NCBI GenBank assembly: GCA_016785225.1
Contig: JAFBJZ010000870.1
Coordinates: 310,001-374,000 of the forward strand
Reading direction: 5' to 3'
DNA length: 64,000 nucleotides
From: Psettodes erumei
Lineage: Eukaryota; Chordata; Actinopteri; Pleuronectiformes; Psettodidae
Shown here: in pieces, positions 46,201 to 56,778 of the stretch
How positions within the stretch are numbered: the stretch's first letter is position 1
Layout: the number at the start of each line of letters is the position of its first letter
Translations under genes and position numbers: made by a program
Notes under the pieces: generated by a model
What the model was told of the DNA's origin: nothing
The model's input: the letters and a program-made list of their open reading frames with translations, nothing else
The model's database searches: none

Positions 46201-49200
46201 AGCCTGGCCTCTGTGCAGAGGTGCAGGGCCCTGTAAGCCGCTGCGCTTTCATGCCGCTCCGACCGTTCTGACGCAAACGCGCTCTGACAACTGGGACTGC
46301 TCCCTCATAAATAACATCAAAATGGAGGGAGTGGCCCGACGGCTCCGCGGGCCACCGTGGACTCGGGCTGAGCTCGCGGTTTTGAGTCAGAATTACGCGC
46401 CGGCCTCGTCGTGGGGTCTTTTTTTTTTTTTTTTTTTTAAACAAACCAATACAAACTGTAATTGGTAACAGAGGGAAGATCATACTGCACAACAACAAAA
46501 AACACCTTAGAAAATTCTCTATAATTTATTCTATGTCTTTACTTTTCACAAAGTACTGAAATCTTTTGGTTGCTACCCAGTTTGCCGAGTTTAAAAAAAA
46601 AGGGTAACTTAAAAAACTAATTAAATAGCGGTGTCGCGTACACGCGTCGAGCCTGGAACAAAACTCCACTCCGCCGCCCGCGCTTCGCAACTCCAGCTCG
46701 CGCTTCGCTCACCGCCGTGCTTTACGCAAACGGTCAAATCGAGCGGCTCTGCGCGACTTTGCACGGGCCGCTCGCCGTTACGGACCGGGCTCCGGGGGGC
46801 CCGGCGGCGACCCGCTGTGTGCTGCCCGCGCGGCCCGGCGCCACCTCTCGGACAGGCTTGGGTTTGCCGGCCACGAGCTTCGCGGCCGACTTAACGGTTA
46901 CACTCGCAATCCGTTTGTAACGTACTTTTTTGTTTGGTTGCTGTTATTAGGATACAGTTAATATATTTTCGTGGAGCGACTACATTACTGGTGCGTCACG
47001 CTGGTCTAAAAGCCATTTTTACATTATTTTTCATGTACTTACTGCACTTTTATAAAACAACAGAGAAAAAAAACTGTACTTATGCTAATATTCAAGCTCA
47101 TTTACACAACAATCCGATGTTATGACATGATTGCTATCAGTGCTGAAAGGCACGGCTCAGGTGGAGCCCCTTTGTAACAATGAAAGCCACAGACTATTTC
47201 TTTTATTCCCTCATTTGACTGTCAGTCATTAAAAAAAAAAAAAAAAACTTAAAGTGCAGCCACATCTCAGTAAAGCAAGAGATTTTTAAACGGCGCAGGG
47301 GCAGTGCAGTATAACAGTAAAGCAACGGAAAGTAAACGAATAAGAATGAATCAAATCTTGTGATATCAATTCCTATTTCCTGCTCAAGTGCTCTGCAGTT
47401 TCCAGCGAACTGCAGAGTGCGACTTCCTACGTAGGCGGCCGGTTTTTCGGCGGCGAGGAAGAACCGATTTGAAGGACGACCGCTATTTTATCTGGACGCG
47501 AATCTACAAAGTTTATTATTGAATTGTGTGGTATCAGAGAAGCGGATGGTCTTGTGTGCTCGTTTTAGTACGCAAGTATTTTAGATTTAAGTCAGTATCA
47601 GAGCGGCTCTACGAAATCCCTACCGCTGAAAAAGGTAACACAGTGGGGAAGTGAAATAAAACTAAATTGCTGCAGAGCAACTGAAAGTGGTTGAATGAAA
47701 TCTCGCTCCCCAAATGATAGCGGCGCGCAGATTTACATAATAGCCGTGCGAGGTACATAATACATGCAGGGCCTCTGGCTAGATGCCAGATACTGCTCGA
47801 CAAGCCACAAAGTCCATCTGCCTTTTTTCATCAGAAGAAATAGTGCTCCAAGATGTGAGTGAGCCATCGGTCTCTGACAGCAGAGGAAAAATCTTACAGA
47901 TGCAAAAAACAAAAAAAAAAGAACATGACGCATCCCTTATGGCTTTCATATGTAACTTTGCTCCAGCATCCCTTAGTGCACTAGTTCTGTTGATCCCAAC
48001 TCTTGCTGGCCCCGGCACTCGACAGGCAAAGCGTTGACGCCGGACCTTGGCTGTTGAGTTTTTCTCCACGCTTTTCAGAAGCATCTTAAAATGAGAAACG
48101 TCCCAGTTCTCCAGCGTGAAACCTTCAAGTTAACTGGTTTTAATCCACGCCCCTTCCCACATAATCCATCACTGTTCTCTCATTCTCTTTTTTGTTTTAT
48201 ATACTCGATGAGTTATCAGTAGGGACGAGGCCGAGAACTCAAGGCGGCAGACGCCTCACACCATCTCTCAAGATACATATTTATACACATAGGATTGGAG
48301 ATACTTCATCGTGGCTGGCAAAAGGAACTCATGACACCCCCCCCCACCTGATCCTGCTCTCTCGTTTACAGTCAACTCATGCCAGGCTTCATTCAAATGA
48401 CGTGACGTTTGTTTTGTTTTAGAAGTAACAAACAACGCGTTATGTGAATACACATGGAACCGCTGCCGCAAAGTTCATTGAGGAAGTTTTTTTCTCTCTC
48501 TCTCTCCTCCCATGAGGAGTCGGTCACACCCGCCAAAACACGCCGGGAATAACTTCATTGATAACGCTCAGGAAAAATCCCTCTCTTAAGACTCGGAACC
48601 AGAACCTGAGACGCCGGAGTGGCGCTCCTTTTGGGGTAAGGGGTCGTATTCTGATTAAAAAGGGACAAAAATAACAGTGACGAGAATGAAATAAACAAAA
48701 CCGCGGCAAAAAAATAAAAAATAAATAAATTAACGACTTGAAACGCAACCTCTCCTTTGAATATCTGGGTCTTGTATTTCTCCCCAGCACGCCAGCTTTC
48801 ACTCTTTTATGCCCAGTAAGGCCACGGGAATCAAATATTTCATTCATGCCGCTGAACAATAGCCTTCCATCTTTGCACACACAAGAAACCGAGGCAGATA
48901 TCACTCCGAAGAGCAGCAGCACCCACTTTCTGGCTCAAAGGGGATTTAGAAATTGCGTAATGTGGTTGCTAATTTCAAATCTGCCTCTTCGTTGCTAGTG
49001 TTAGCTGATGATATGTGCATAGTTCGAATTCCTTTCCACGGCGGTCACCGGAATAAATAGATAGTTAATAAGCAGGGCCGTGCTCCTCCTGCTTGTCCTC
49101 AAGTCGTGCAACGTTAGTTTTGCAAAGCTCGTTAGGGCAGCCTCGCCCGAAAACGAGCGAAATTAGCCTGCGAGTTTGATGAGGGCAGCCTTAAACATCG

Positions 49201-49893
49201 TTAGCTAACTTGGCTAGTTACTGCCGTACCGGCTGAGGCGAGCGGAAAGTTCACCGCGGACTTGCGAATCGTTGTTAGTAAATCACAGCAGCTCATAACC
49301 TAAGTATGCGCTTATTCAACGTTTACTACCACCGACCACTTTGAATAAAAAAAAAACCCCGTAGCTGTTGTGTGAACCACGTTGCAATGAAAATCTGCCC
49401 CGGCGTTACATCTCATTATCCAGCAACGTCCGATCAAAGCCTTCAGTCAAAAGGGGGGAAAAACAGGTCTGTCTCGATTGTAACGGTGCAGTGGCGTCTC
49501 CGGCTCTAACGTTACTTCAAATGATCTGGCATGTTTTTGCGGGCTCCGACTTGGCGAACAATGTTTAAAAAATCACAATCGGTGTCGATATATCTCGCAT
49601 CCACGATCTAAATGCGCGAACGACATAAAAACAAGCCACGTTTTTCAAACAGTCGCTCAGAAGAACTGATTTTTTGTTCTAGCGTCATTCCCAAGCCTCA
49701 CAGCTGGAAGCCTGGATTCATATACCATTGTTTTGCTTGGTTACTTGTTCTTGGCATTACTCGTTTAAAAACTGATTTTACCGCCAACGTAGCAAGTGTT
49801 TTCGTTTTTAGGGGTTGTTTACCGAGCTACCCCAGTTTCCCTCCAAAAGAGTCAACTTACTTGAAACAGAAACGTACTCCAGCTCGGCTCCAT
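39838..49893 (-). CDS. vezf1: VEZF1, vascular endothelial zinc finger 1 (complete, 5 exons)
   Basis: VEZF1 is a nuclear C2H2 transcription factor that binds G/C-rich DNA and acts in blood-vessel development. Coding exons on the minus strand: 49861-49893, 43814-44562, 40852-40921 (or 40858-40921), 40586-40748, 39838-40205. All junctions are GT-AG with matching phases, giving about 460 residues. Exon 1 is only 11 codons (MEPSWSTFLFQ), close to the mammalian start. Six zinc fingers follow: finger 1 near 89-109, then a Ser/Thr-rich spacer, then fingers at about 194-214, 222-242, 252-273, 281-303 and 309-328. Finger sequences match VEZF1 rather than its relative MAZ, for example DVYHLNRHKLSHSDEKPF and KRKDRMTYHVRSH. 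The C-terminus has repeated PVTI/MNI units and ends in the VEZF1 signature RPVDSMPFL and PSSPPW. Compared with the human protein as I recall it, the poly-Gln and following linker are missing. Confidence 0.96.
40586..40748 (-). CDS. vezf1: vezf1 coding exon 4 (fingers 5 and 6)
   Basis: Encodes ACTSAFATKDRLRSHMIRH, then VTCSICGKMLSAAYITSHLK and the end of finger 6. Acceptor CTCCAG, donor GTAGCG; phase 0 in, phase 1 out. Confidence 0.95.
40852..40921 (-). CDS. vezf1: vezf1 coding exon 3 (finger 4/5 linker)
   Basis: Encodes PDHLSCHVKHVHSSERPFKCQ and optionally VT. Two donors six bases apart are possible: GTAACG (exon end 40858) restores the normal Cys-x2-Cys of finger 5; GTAAGA (exon end 40852) is the better consensus but gives Cys-x4-Cys. 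Confidence 0.9.
40922..43813. other. vezf1: vezf1 intron 2
   Basis: About 2.9 kb with GC-rich patches (41820-42080 and 42240-42560), a GT repeat followed by a 12-base G run (42743-42799) and several poly-A or poly-T runs. No exon is recognised. Confidence 0.65.
42743..42799. repeat. (GT)n repeat plus poly-G run
   Basis: GT repeats at 42743-42781, followed by a short G/T spacer and a run of about 12 G. Confidence 0.95.
43814..44562 (-). CDS. vezf1: vezf1 coding exon 2 (fingers 1 to 4)
   Basis: A 749-base exon encoding ANEALHHQHQ, the Gln/Pro-rich N-terminal region, finger 1, the Ser/Thr spacer, fingers 2 and 3 and the start of finger 4 up to GKGFS. Its acceptor is a CAGCAG tandem, so the exon can also start at 44565 and add one Gln. 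Donor GTAAGC, phase 2 out. Confidence 0.96.
46060..46142. repeat. G-run and (GT)n low-complexity block
   Basis: Two runs of more than ten G flank a GT repeat on the plus strand. Confidence 0.9.
46620..46920. promoter_or_regulatory. Intronic CpG island, possible alternative vezf1 promoter
   Basis: About 300 bases packed with CG dinucleotides, sharply bounded by AT-rich DNA on both sides. Regulatory role inferred from composition. Confidence 0.35.
49861..49893 (-). CDS. vezf1: vezf1 coding exon 1 (11 codons)
   Basis: Encodes MEPSWSTFLFQ, which parallels the MEANWTAFLFQ start of mammalian VEZF1. The ATG has A at -3 and G at +4. Donor GTAAGT follows directly; phase 0. Confidence 0.93.
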
Positions 49894-49939
49894 TTCCACA
49901 CTTAGTAATTCTGTAGGAAACCTGGTAGAAGCCTACAAC

Positions 49940-49980
49940 AAAGCAACCAAACATGGCAGCTGAAACAACTTCCGGTAACC
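49940..49980 (-). promoter_or_regulatory. vezf1: vezf1 core promoter candidate with YY1-like and ETS sites
   Basis: About 60-85 bases upstream of the start codon lie AACATGGCAGC (49950-49960 region, one mismatch from the YY1 core) and ACTTCCGGT (49968-49976, an ETS/GABP core in reverse). This pair is typical of TATA-less housekeeping promoters near the start site. Confidence 0.5.
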
Positions 49981-49989
49981 TCGAGGACT

Positions 49990-52080
49990 GAGCCACTTTA
50001 CCCACTATTTAGGGGGGTAGTGGCTAAATTTAGTTTGCTAAAAAGAAAATGTTAATACTTAATGAGGGCCGTAAAACAGATATGAATAAAATAATGATTT
50101 TGAGTTCAACTATTCTCAGAAATATATTTGCAAGATGTTATATAAATCGTTGCTGTCCTATCATTGGACTAATTTGATACGCTTGGATTTCTGAACACCC
50201 CTTGGATTGTTTTTCGATGATCCTGCGAGGGGCATTTGTTATAGTCTCCTACTGTCGCATGTGGTGGGGTAATGATTGTGTTTCAGTAAAAAAAAAAAAA
50301 AAAAAATCCGTTGCTTTTTTATATAAGGAAACTTTGGGAGCGGAGAGCGGTTTCCTCTACATTATAAACTTTGACCCTTTCTTCTCTCATATGATGAGAG
50401 GCGTTTGTCTAAACGGAGCAAGACATAATTCGCGTGCGTAGCAGTTTATTTTCATTCATGGACTGGGAATGAATGAAAACGTCAGAGCCCTATAAATTGC
50501 ACGAATTGCCCCCAGTGAACCATAATAACACACATCCAGCTTCACTCTGCGTGGCGATTGCACCACGCACATTGAATAAACTTAGGTTAAATATCCTTTA
50601 TTCATATGTCGCAAGCTTATTTCCTGCAAAATCTGTGCGCATTTACCCCAGTACATCTCCCGAGGTGATGAATGAGCCTCACCCTCCTGTTTATCAGGTG
50701 ACAATGATGTCCAATGGATGGCTAGGTTGTTTTGTAATGTTTATAAAATATTTATTAAGATTATTGCCACACAACATTTTTGAAAAGTTGAGGCTGCTGA
50801 TTACTTAGATTTCTAGTTAGATTTAGGTACTTTGAAAATGGGAATTGATTTATCTTAATGTTTTGCATCTGGTTTGAAGAAGTTTTTTTTTAGAATTCTT
50901 TTATTTGCTAAAAAGAAAAGAAACGAAAATGTGATCTGCTGTCTCTGTTGGAGCAGAGTTATAAGTCTTACTGGAAGCTGGCAGACAATACTAGGAATAC
51001 AAGATGCCTGTCTGCGGTCAAATGACACCTTCAACCTTGTAGACAGTCAAGGAAAAAGTACAGAGCCTCTGGAGTTACAAGAACAGTAGGTAATGCCAGG
51101 TGACCTTCATAAGCATCAAGAGTTGTCCCAGAGGCTCAGATAACTAACACACCCAATTATACTGTATGCCATTGCAACATCTTTCATTCACACGTGGCAA
51201 GGTATGCACTGTATCACTCCCCTTGTACTTTTCTTATTCCACATTTGCCAAAATAATATTGTTCAATAAACCCCCAAAAACTTCCTACTGCAATAATTAT
51301 TCGCCCATATGACACAAGGCAGCAAAAGAGTGTTTTTTCATGCTTACTAACATGTCACATAAAAAACAGGGCCCGGTTTGCTTGGCTATGTACACAATGT
51401 ACACAATGTACACTTACAAGTGGCATGTCAAACAATGTTAAATTTTTCATCATGACCACTGTAGATAAAAAGATCATTGTTATTCGATTGACAACTATAG
51501 AATCATAATAATCATAGCATAGGAGCACAGTTATCACTGTCCAACGAAAAAAGCTGTAGATCTATAAGATAAATTCCTCTTCTAAACTTTAGGCTCTCAA
51601 AGAAAAACAAACTGTGAAATTCAAAACTGAGCAATGAAGGCTGACATTTTAGGATTGAAGATTTGTCTCTTCAGCCCATATGTGTTACATAGCCCTGGTT
51701 TGTAGATCTACCAAAGAAACACTTGCTAAATCATGACTCTTTACTATTTTTTCAAAGAGGAATTTCCTGCTCTTTTGCTTCATTGTTACACACTTTTGTA
51801 GCAGAGACAGAGAAAAAGATCAGAGAAAAGGTATGCTTAAAGTTTTGCACTGAGATGCAACATTTATAAGATTTGTAGCATATTATTTGCTGCATAACAG
51901 CAACAAAATGTTTTCATAAAAATTGCTGGTAATTCTTAAAATGATATGGTGAGGGAGGAAAATTCTTCACAGTGCTGTGAGGATCCGTCACATGACACTT
52001 TGCAGATCGGTAAAATTCCTCCATTAAAACCTTCTGGGAAAGAGAGACTGCTATTTCAACACTAAAGTTAAAGTGGACAC
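49990..52080. other. Intergenic region between vezf1 and the connexin gene
   Basis: AT-rich sequence between two divergently transcribed genes. It holds a triplicated ACAATGTAC unit near 51388-51411 and a poly-A run near 50288-50306. No gene is recognised. Confidence 0.5.
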
Positions 52081-52084
52081 AGAC

Positions 52085-52394
52085 CCATGCATAGGTCTAC
52101 ATTGTGCACACTCTTTCCAGTACCTTCTTTGAACTCTCGGCTCGTTGGTGAATGGCTGTTCAGGGAAGGTGCCCCCATTGTATGTTTCAATCTTTGTCCC
52201 ACTGTACATTGAAAGCCTTTTTTTGCATACACTGCCATGGACGTTTTCAGTCAGAGTTAGGGTATATGGCTGGTCAGCTCATTCTGCCCTCATCCACCTC
52301 AAAACGTCCAATAACACTTGAAAATACAGTTATGCAGATTGCTTCCTCTGATAATTTTCCAGCTTTGGATAGGGAAGACTCAGATTCTCCAAAG
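52085..52394 (+). other. Candidate 5' leader exon of the connexin gene
   Basis: The sequence ends in CCAAAG followed by GTAAGC at 52395, a good donor that would splice to the acceptor at 52981, two bases before the connexin ATG. It contains an open frame from 52152 that stays open to the donor and, if spliced, would run past the connexin start in another frame before stopping. The left boundary is a guess. Confidence 0.4.
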
Positions 52395-52983
52395 GTAAGC
52401 TTCATTAAAAGTTGTTTATGGCTTCTTTATTGGTTTGGCTCCTTTAACTTTGAGAATTTTTTTTTTCTGAATAATTTCAGACTGAACCATCAAATTATAG
52501 TAGGTTAGTTTATATGATCATTTTAAAATTGATTTATAAAACTGCAAATTTAAAAAGGTGTCTGAATGTAGCTAAATGTTTTGTGAATATAAGCAGATGC
52601 TGGTCATTTAAATCTTAATGTTTATTGAACAGCATATACAGCAATGCACCCTTGATTTTGATTCATGCAGTTTTAATTCTTTTGAAAAATCCCTTGTGAA
52701 AAATGAAACCGAAAGATATACCAGACTGTGACACGTGACACACTGAGAAAGTTATTTTATGGAACTATTGAGTTACAAGGGATTACTTGGTCAATATTTA
52801 AATCGAGATAATATTTGAAAGTCATACATGTGCAAATATCTTTATACACCTGCTTCCTTGGTAAGACTACTGGGTCATATTTAGGGTGTTTTTCTTCTTA
52901 GAAGTGCAGGGTGTACTAGAACACCATAAAACATCATGCCTGGCCACTGAAAAAAATGTCCTAACTATCGTGCTTCCACAGAA

Positions 52984-54069
52984 ATGGGAGACTGGTCCAT
53001 TCTTGGCCGCTTCCTAACAGAGGTTCAAAACCATTCCACAGTCATTGGTAAGATATGGCTGACCATGCTGCTCATCTTCCGCATCTTGCTCGTGGCCCTG
53101 GTGGGGGACGCCGTCTACAGCGATGAGCAGTCCAAGTTCATCTGCAACACCCTACAGCCCGGATGCAACAACGTGTGCTATGACACTTTTGCGCCTGTCT
53201 CCCACTTGCGCTTTTGGGTCTTTCAGATTGTTCTGGTATCCACACCTTCTATTTTCTACATTGTCTATGTGTTGCAAAAGATTACCAAGAATGAGAAGAT
53301 TGAGGTCAAAAAGACTGAGGTGGTGGCCAGGTCTTCACCCTCACTTGAAAGGGACAAACATTTAGAAGGAGATAAGGAGTCAGGCAATCCTTATAACGCA
53401 ACCTTTAACAATGAGGACTGGGGCTCACACGAGGGCGAGTACGAGGAGAAGAGTCAGCTGGGAGAGGAAATGAAAGAGGTAGGAAGGGACCCTACCAAGC
53501 TTTCCAGCCAAGTACTACTCATCTACATCATTCATGTTTTGCTGCGCTCCATTATGGAGATAATATTTCTCATCGGGCAGTATTACCTATTTGGATTTGA
53601 AGTCCCACACCTCTTCCGTTGCGAAACCTACCCCTGTCCAAACCGAACTGACTGCTTTGTGTCCCGGGCAACGGAAAAGACCATCTTCCTCAACTTCATG
53701 TTCAGTGTCAGTCTGGGCTGCTTCATCTTGAACATTGTGGAGCTGCATTATCTCGGCTGGATTTACATTTTCAGAGTACTGTTCTCTGCGTGCTGCACAT
53801 GCTGTGACTCAAAACCTGTGCAGGTGGAATTATATGCCGACAACAACCCGCTGTTGCTTGAGCTCAAGCACTCTTTACGGGGCAGGGTCGTCCTGCAGGC
53901 CACATCTTCCATGTCGTGTGACAAGAGCAGTGGTGTCCCAAACCAGGCCCCAGCCATCTCCTTTGAGACAGACTCAACACTGGAGTGCACCTCGAAAACA
54001 AGTTCAGAGGAAAATAATAGACTGGAAAATATGGCAAAAATAGGAGGAAGCAAAAAGTCATGGCTGTAA
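52984..54069 (+). CDS. Connexin (gap-junction protein), 361 residues
   Basis: Connexins form hexameric channels that dock between neighbouring cells. This intact frame shows the full layout: N-terminal MGDWSILGRFL helix; membrane span 1 (about 23-43); extracellular loop 1 with Cys54, Cys61, Cys65 in the invariant C-x6-C-x3-C spacing and QPGC; span 2 (about 76-97); a charged cytoplasmic loop (about 98-172); span 3; loop 2 with Cys213, Cys218, Cys224 (C-x4-C-x5-C); span 4; and a Ser/Thr-rich tail ending KKSWL. The tail begins with a cysteine cluster CCTCC (270-274). CNTLQPGC and FAPVSHLRFWVFQ point to the delta/gamma side of the family; it is not the orthologue of GJA1-type connexins. I cannot name the subtype with confidence; a fish-specific delta connexin is my best guess. 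The near-universal SRPTEK motif reads SRATEK. A splice acceptor (CTTCCACAG) ends two bases before the ATG, so a leader exon exists upstream. Confidence 0.95.
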   Translation: MGDWSILGRFLTEVQNHSTVIGKIWLTMLLIFRILLVALVGDAVYSDEQSKFICNTLQPGCNNVCYDTFAPVSHLRFWVFQIVLVSTPSIFYIVYVLQKITKNEKIEVKKTEVVARSSPSLERDKHLEGDKESGNPYNATFNNEDWGSHEGEYEEKSQLGEEMKEVGRDPTKLSSQVLLIYIIHVLLRSIMEIIFLIGQYYLFGFEVPHLFRCETYPCPNRTDCFVSRATEKTIFLNFMFSVSLGCFILNIVELHYLGWIYIFRVLFSACCTCCDSKPVQVELYADNNPLLLELKHSLRGRVVLQATSSMSCDKSSGVPNQAPAISFETDSTLECTSKTSSEENNRLENMAKIGGSKKSWL

Positions 54070-56027
54070 AACTGTAATTTTCTTTTGTGTTATATCATGT
54101 ATTTTTTTTTAAGCTTTGCACGTGTTACCCAGAATTGATTTGAATTGAAATATTTTCATGATCAGCTATGAAATTACTGATTATTGATGGTTCTCTCATC
54201 AGTCATACAATTTAAAGGGAAAAAACTTCTACGTAACAGATTCAGTGTATTTTTTTTCGAGCCACAGAAGATTTCATTTGTGTACATGCACTTAGCATTA
54301 TTAGACACTGATTTTTGAATGATTTGGAGATGATGCAATTTGTTTAACATTCTTGGTTTATTAACTATACATTTACTGTAAACGGAAGCACCTGTGTAAA
54401 AATGTTCTGCAGCATTCATGAGTTTTTCTGGAAAAATAGTCAAACGAGTGTACAGTACTTGCTGTGATTCATTCATACCACCTTGTCCTACACTTACACT
54501 ACGATTACTGAAGAAACATGGAGTATATCCTTTGTAAACAGGCAGATAGTACATTCAAGGCTGGGTCACTAGATACTTAGTTGGCCTGTTGGGCAGCAAA
54601 GCGCAAGGACTCTAATTTGGTTTAGAAATTTAAGCAATGTCAGGGGAATGCAATTTGTATGGTATCTGTGCCATAGCATGACAAAGGCTTTATTTTCTCT
54701 GTTGTGGCCAGATGTATCTGAAACCTCTTCTTGCATTCCTGCATATCAGTTATATTTCATAGTATAGCAAGTCTTCAAGATATGGTCAATGCAAAAGTAA
54801 AAAGGCACAAACAGGGGTGAGTAAATTTAAGCAAACACAAATATTCGAAGAGCGGCCGAACACTAGGCCAACCTGAGTCAAATCTCTAAAACAAATTCTG
54901 AAATATGATAAGCAAAAGTGGGCGGTCTGGGAGAGAATTTGACCTGAAGCCTTGGGTGTTCTGTCCAGTAAGTAAAAACACCAGAAGGGGTCACTGTTGT
55001 CCAGATTACACAGGTGATGCCTTCGTGTACTGTTGGAATTATTACAATCTGGAGCCGGTTTAACGTTTGCGACCCAAATAAGATTGCATTTGTCCCCAGA
55101 TGATATTTGAAGAAAGATTGTATTTCACTTTTTTTGGTATTAAATAGATAAGATTTTTTTTGTCACTGAGGGAATATCTTACTTCATCTTAATACCTTAC
55201 CAAAGGCCGTACTATGCAAAGGCATATATTTATATACACAGTATATATAACACACAAAAACGAGATTAATTGCACACCCATAGGTCGTTGATGTCTGACC
55301 GTCGTAGGCGGTCGGAAATCGGAGCTTTCTGTAAGCATTTGAAAGCATCACGAGTACTTTTCCTTGCACCTTGCTGTCAATTCTGAGGAAGAAAATGCTC
55401 CAAACTTCTATCAGGACAACAACGTTGTCATCTGCGGACAATTAGAGGTAGGTCACTGTCATGTCTGCCTACAGTATTGACTCTGTTGTTTTTCATTAAT
55501 GACATGTCTACACTGTCTATTGAACGTGTTCCCTAAGGCTCGAGAATGAGGGCAAAGCAGCTTAAAGGGAGACCATTACAGCCAAGCTGTGGGCAAGTTG
55601 CAGCGACAACGTAGTTATGTCATGTTAAAAGAAATTCCTGTGCAGCATTTAAACAAGGATGATCTCTCGTCCCCGCAAAAACTAAATTTCTACGAGGATA
55701 TGCACACAATTTAAAGTGACTGTAATTGCTTTTGGCTATTTCATAGCTTCCCTGACCTCGGGACATGTGATTAAGTGTGGATTAAATGGGAATTTACTGT
55801 TTATGGGTTCGCAAAAACAAAGGGTTGCGGGCTGTGCGTGTGACAGGCGTGCAGCTTCGAAGGAGAATGCCACTCACCGCTGTCGAGGGTCTGTGCATCA
55901 CTTTACTGGTGATGCTGAACATCTCCCAGTAAGACAGATGAGGTCAAAACTCCCCCAGTACGCAGGGCAACCCCACAGTCTATCTTTGTTTCCCAGGCCA
56001 TTTATTTTATCACTGCCAATTAATATT

Positions 56028-56059
<32 letters not shown>

Positions 56060-56090
56060 TAATAATAATAATAATAACAATAATAACAAC

Positions 56091-56126
<36 letters not shown>

Positions 56127-56650
56127 CGGATTAAAAGGATAACAAAACTACAGTTTGAGAAAAAAAAAGTGTTACAGGGTGTCATGCAGTACACAATTTG
56201 ATAAAATTATGGTGGATGGATTTATTATTTTGTCAGAAGGACATGACTGCTTTAAAGTTTATCATTCATCACTTGTCAGTTATTAAGAAATAAATCCAGG
56301 TCACAAGTTCTGCACAGGTCTGTTAGCAGCTGTTGCAGGGCCTGAAGCCAGAAATCCTGCAGGTATTATTGACAACTACTCAGTGAATTAACTTTAGCAT
56401 TAATGACACTAGTCTTATTAAGATCAATAACCTGTAGCTTCTACCAGAAAGTGAACTGAGCTTACTGTATTTACTACATGGCAATGAAGATGTGATTGGT
56501 ATATAATAGCCAACAAGCAAGCTTGCCAGTTTCTTGGTCAAGCTCTGACTGTAGCATTAAATTAGACTGTGTGGTTGTATTATCTGCTCAGAAAATATTT
56601 TGTATATATATTTTTATGTATATTTTGATTTTTTTTTCCTTCTTCCTCTT
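54070..56650. other. Connexin 3' region and upstream region of myo18a
   Basis: The left part is presumably connexin 3' UTR; I could not pick a clear polyadenylation signal. The rest must hold the myo18a promoter and any leader exon. A donor-like GAG-GTAGGT at 55449 is one candidate. A long AAT repeat lies at 56025-56126. Confidence 0.35.
56025..56126. repeat. (AAT)n microsatellite, about 100 bases
   Basis: ATT/AAT trinucleotide repeats with a few C interruptions, between the connexin and the first myo18a coding exon. Confidence 0.97.
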
Positions 56651-56658
56651 CCACACAG

Positions 56659-56778
56659 ATGATGTTACTGGGCCGTACCTGCTGTTCGTGCGCTTTGGTC
56701 CTTTTATGATATTTCTTCTTTTCCTTTTTCTTGCTGTAATCAATTCAAACTGGCAAAGGACTGCAGAGAACGTCCAGG
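56659..56778 (+). other. myo18a: Candidate myo18a 5' leader segment
   Basis: A strong pyrimidine tract and CACACAG end at 56658. If used, the leader opens with ATGATG and a 16-codon upstream ORF ending at TGA (56707-56709). A second AG at 56777 (GGACTGCAG) would remove this segment and its upstream ATGs. Confidence 0.4.

Larger units (their letters stand above)
44563..49860. other. vezf1: vezf1 intron 1 (about 5.3 kb)
   Basis: Contains GC-rich sequence near exon 2 (about 44850-46400), a GT repeat with G runs (about 46060-46142), an 18-base-class T run (about 46419-46438) and a sharply bounded CpG-dense block at 46620-46920. No coding exon is recognised. Confidence 0.65.

Noticed and set aside
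45812..46468. 218-codon plus-strand frame rich in Pro, Arg and Gly
   Set aside because: Composition follows from GC-rich and GT/G-run low-complexity DNA in vezf1 intron 1; no family resemblance.
55184..55441. 85-codon minus-strand frame upstream of myo18a
   Set aside because: No similarity I recognise and no downstream exon; its acceptor-like CCGCAG may be chance.
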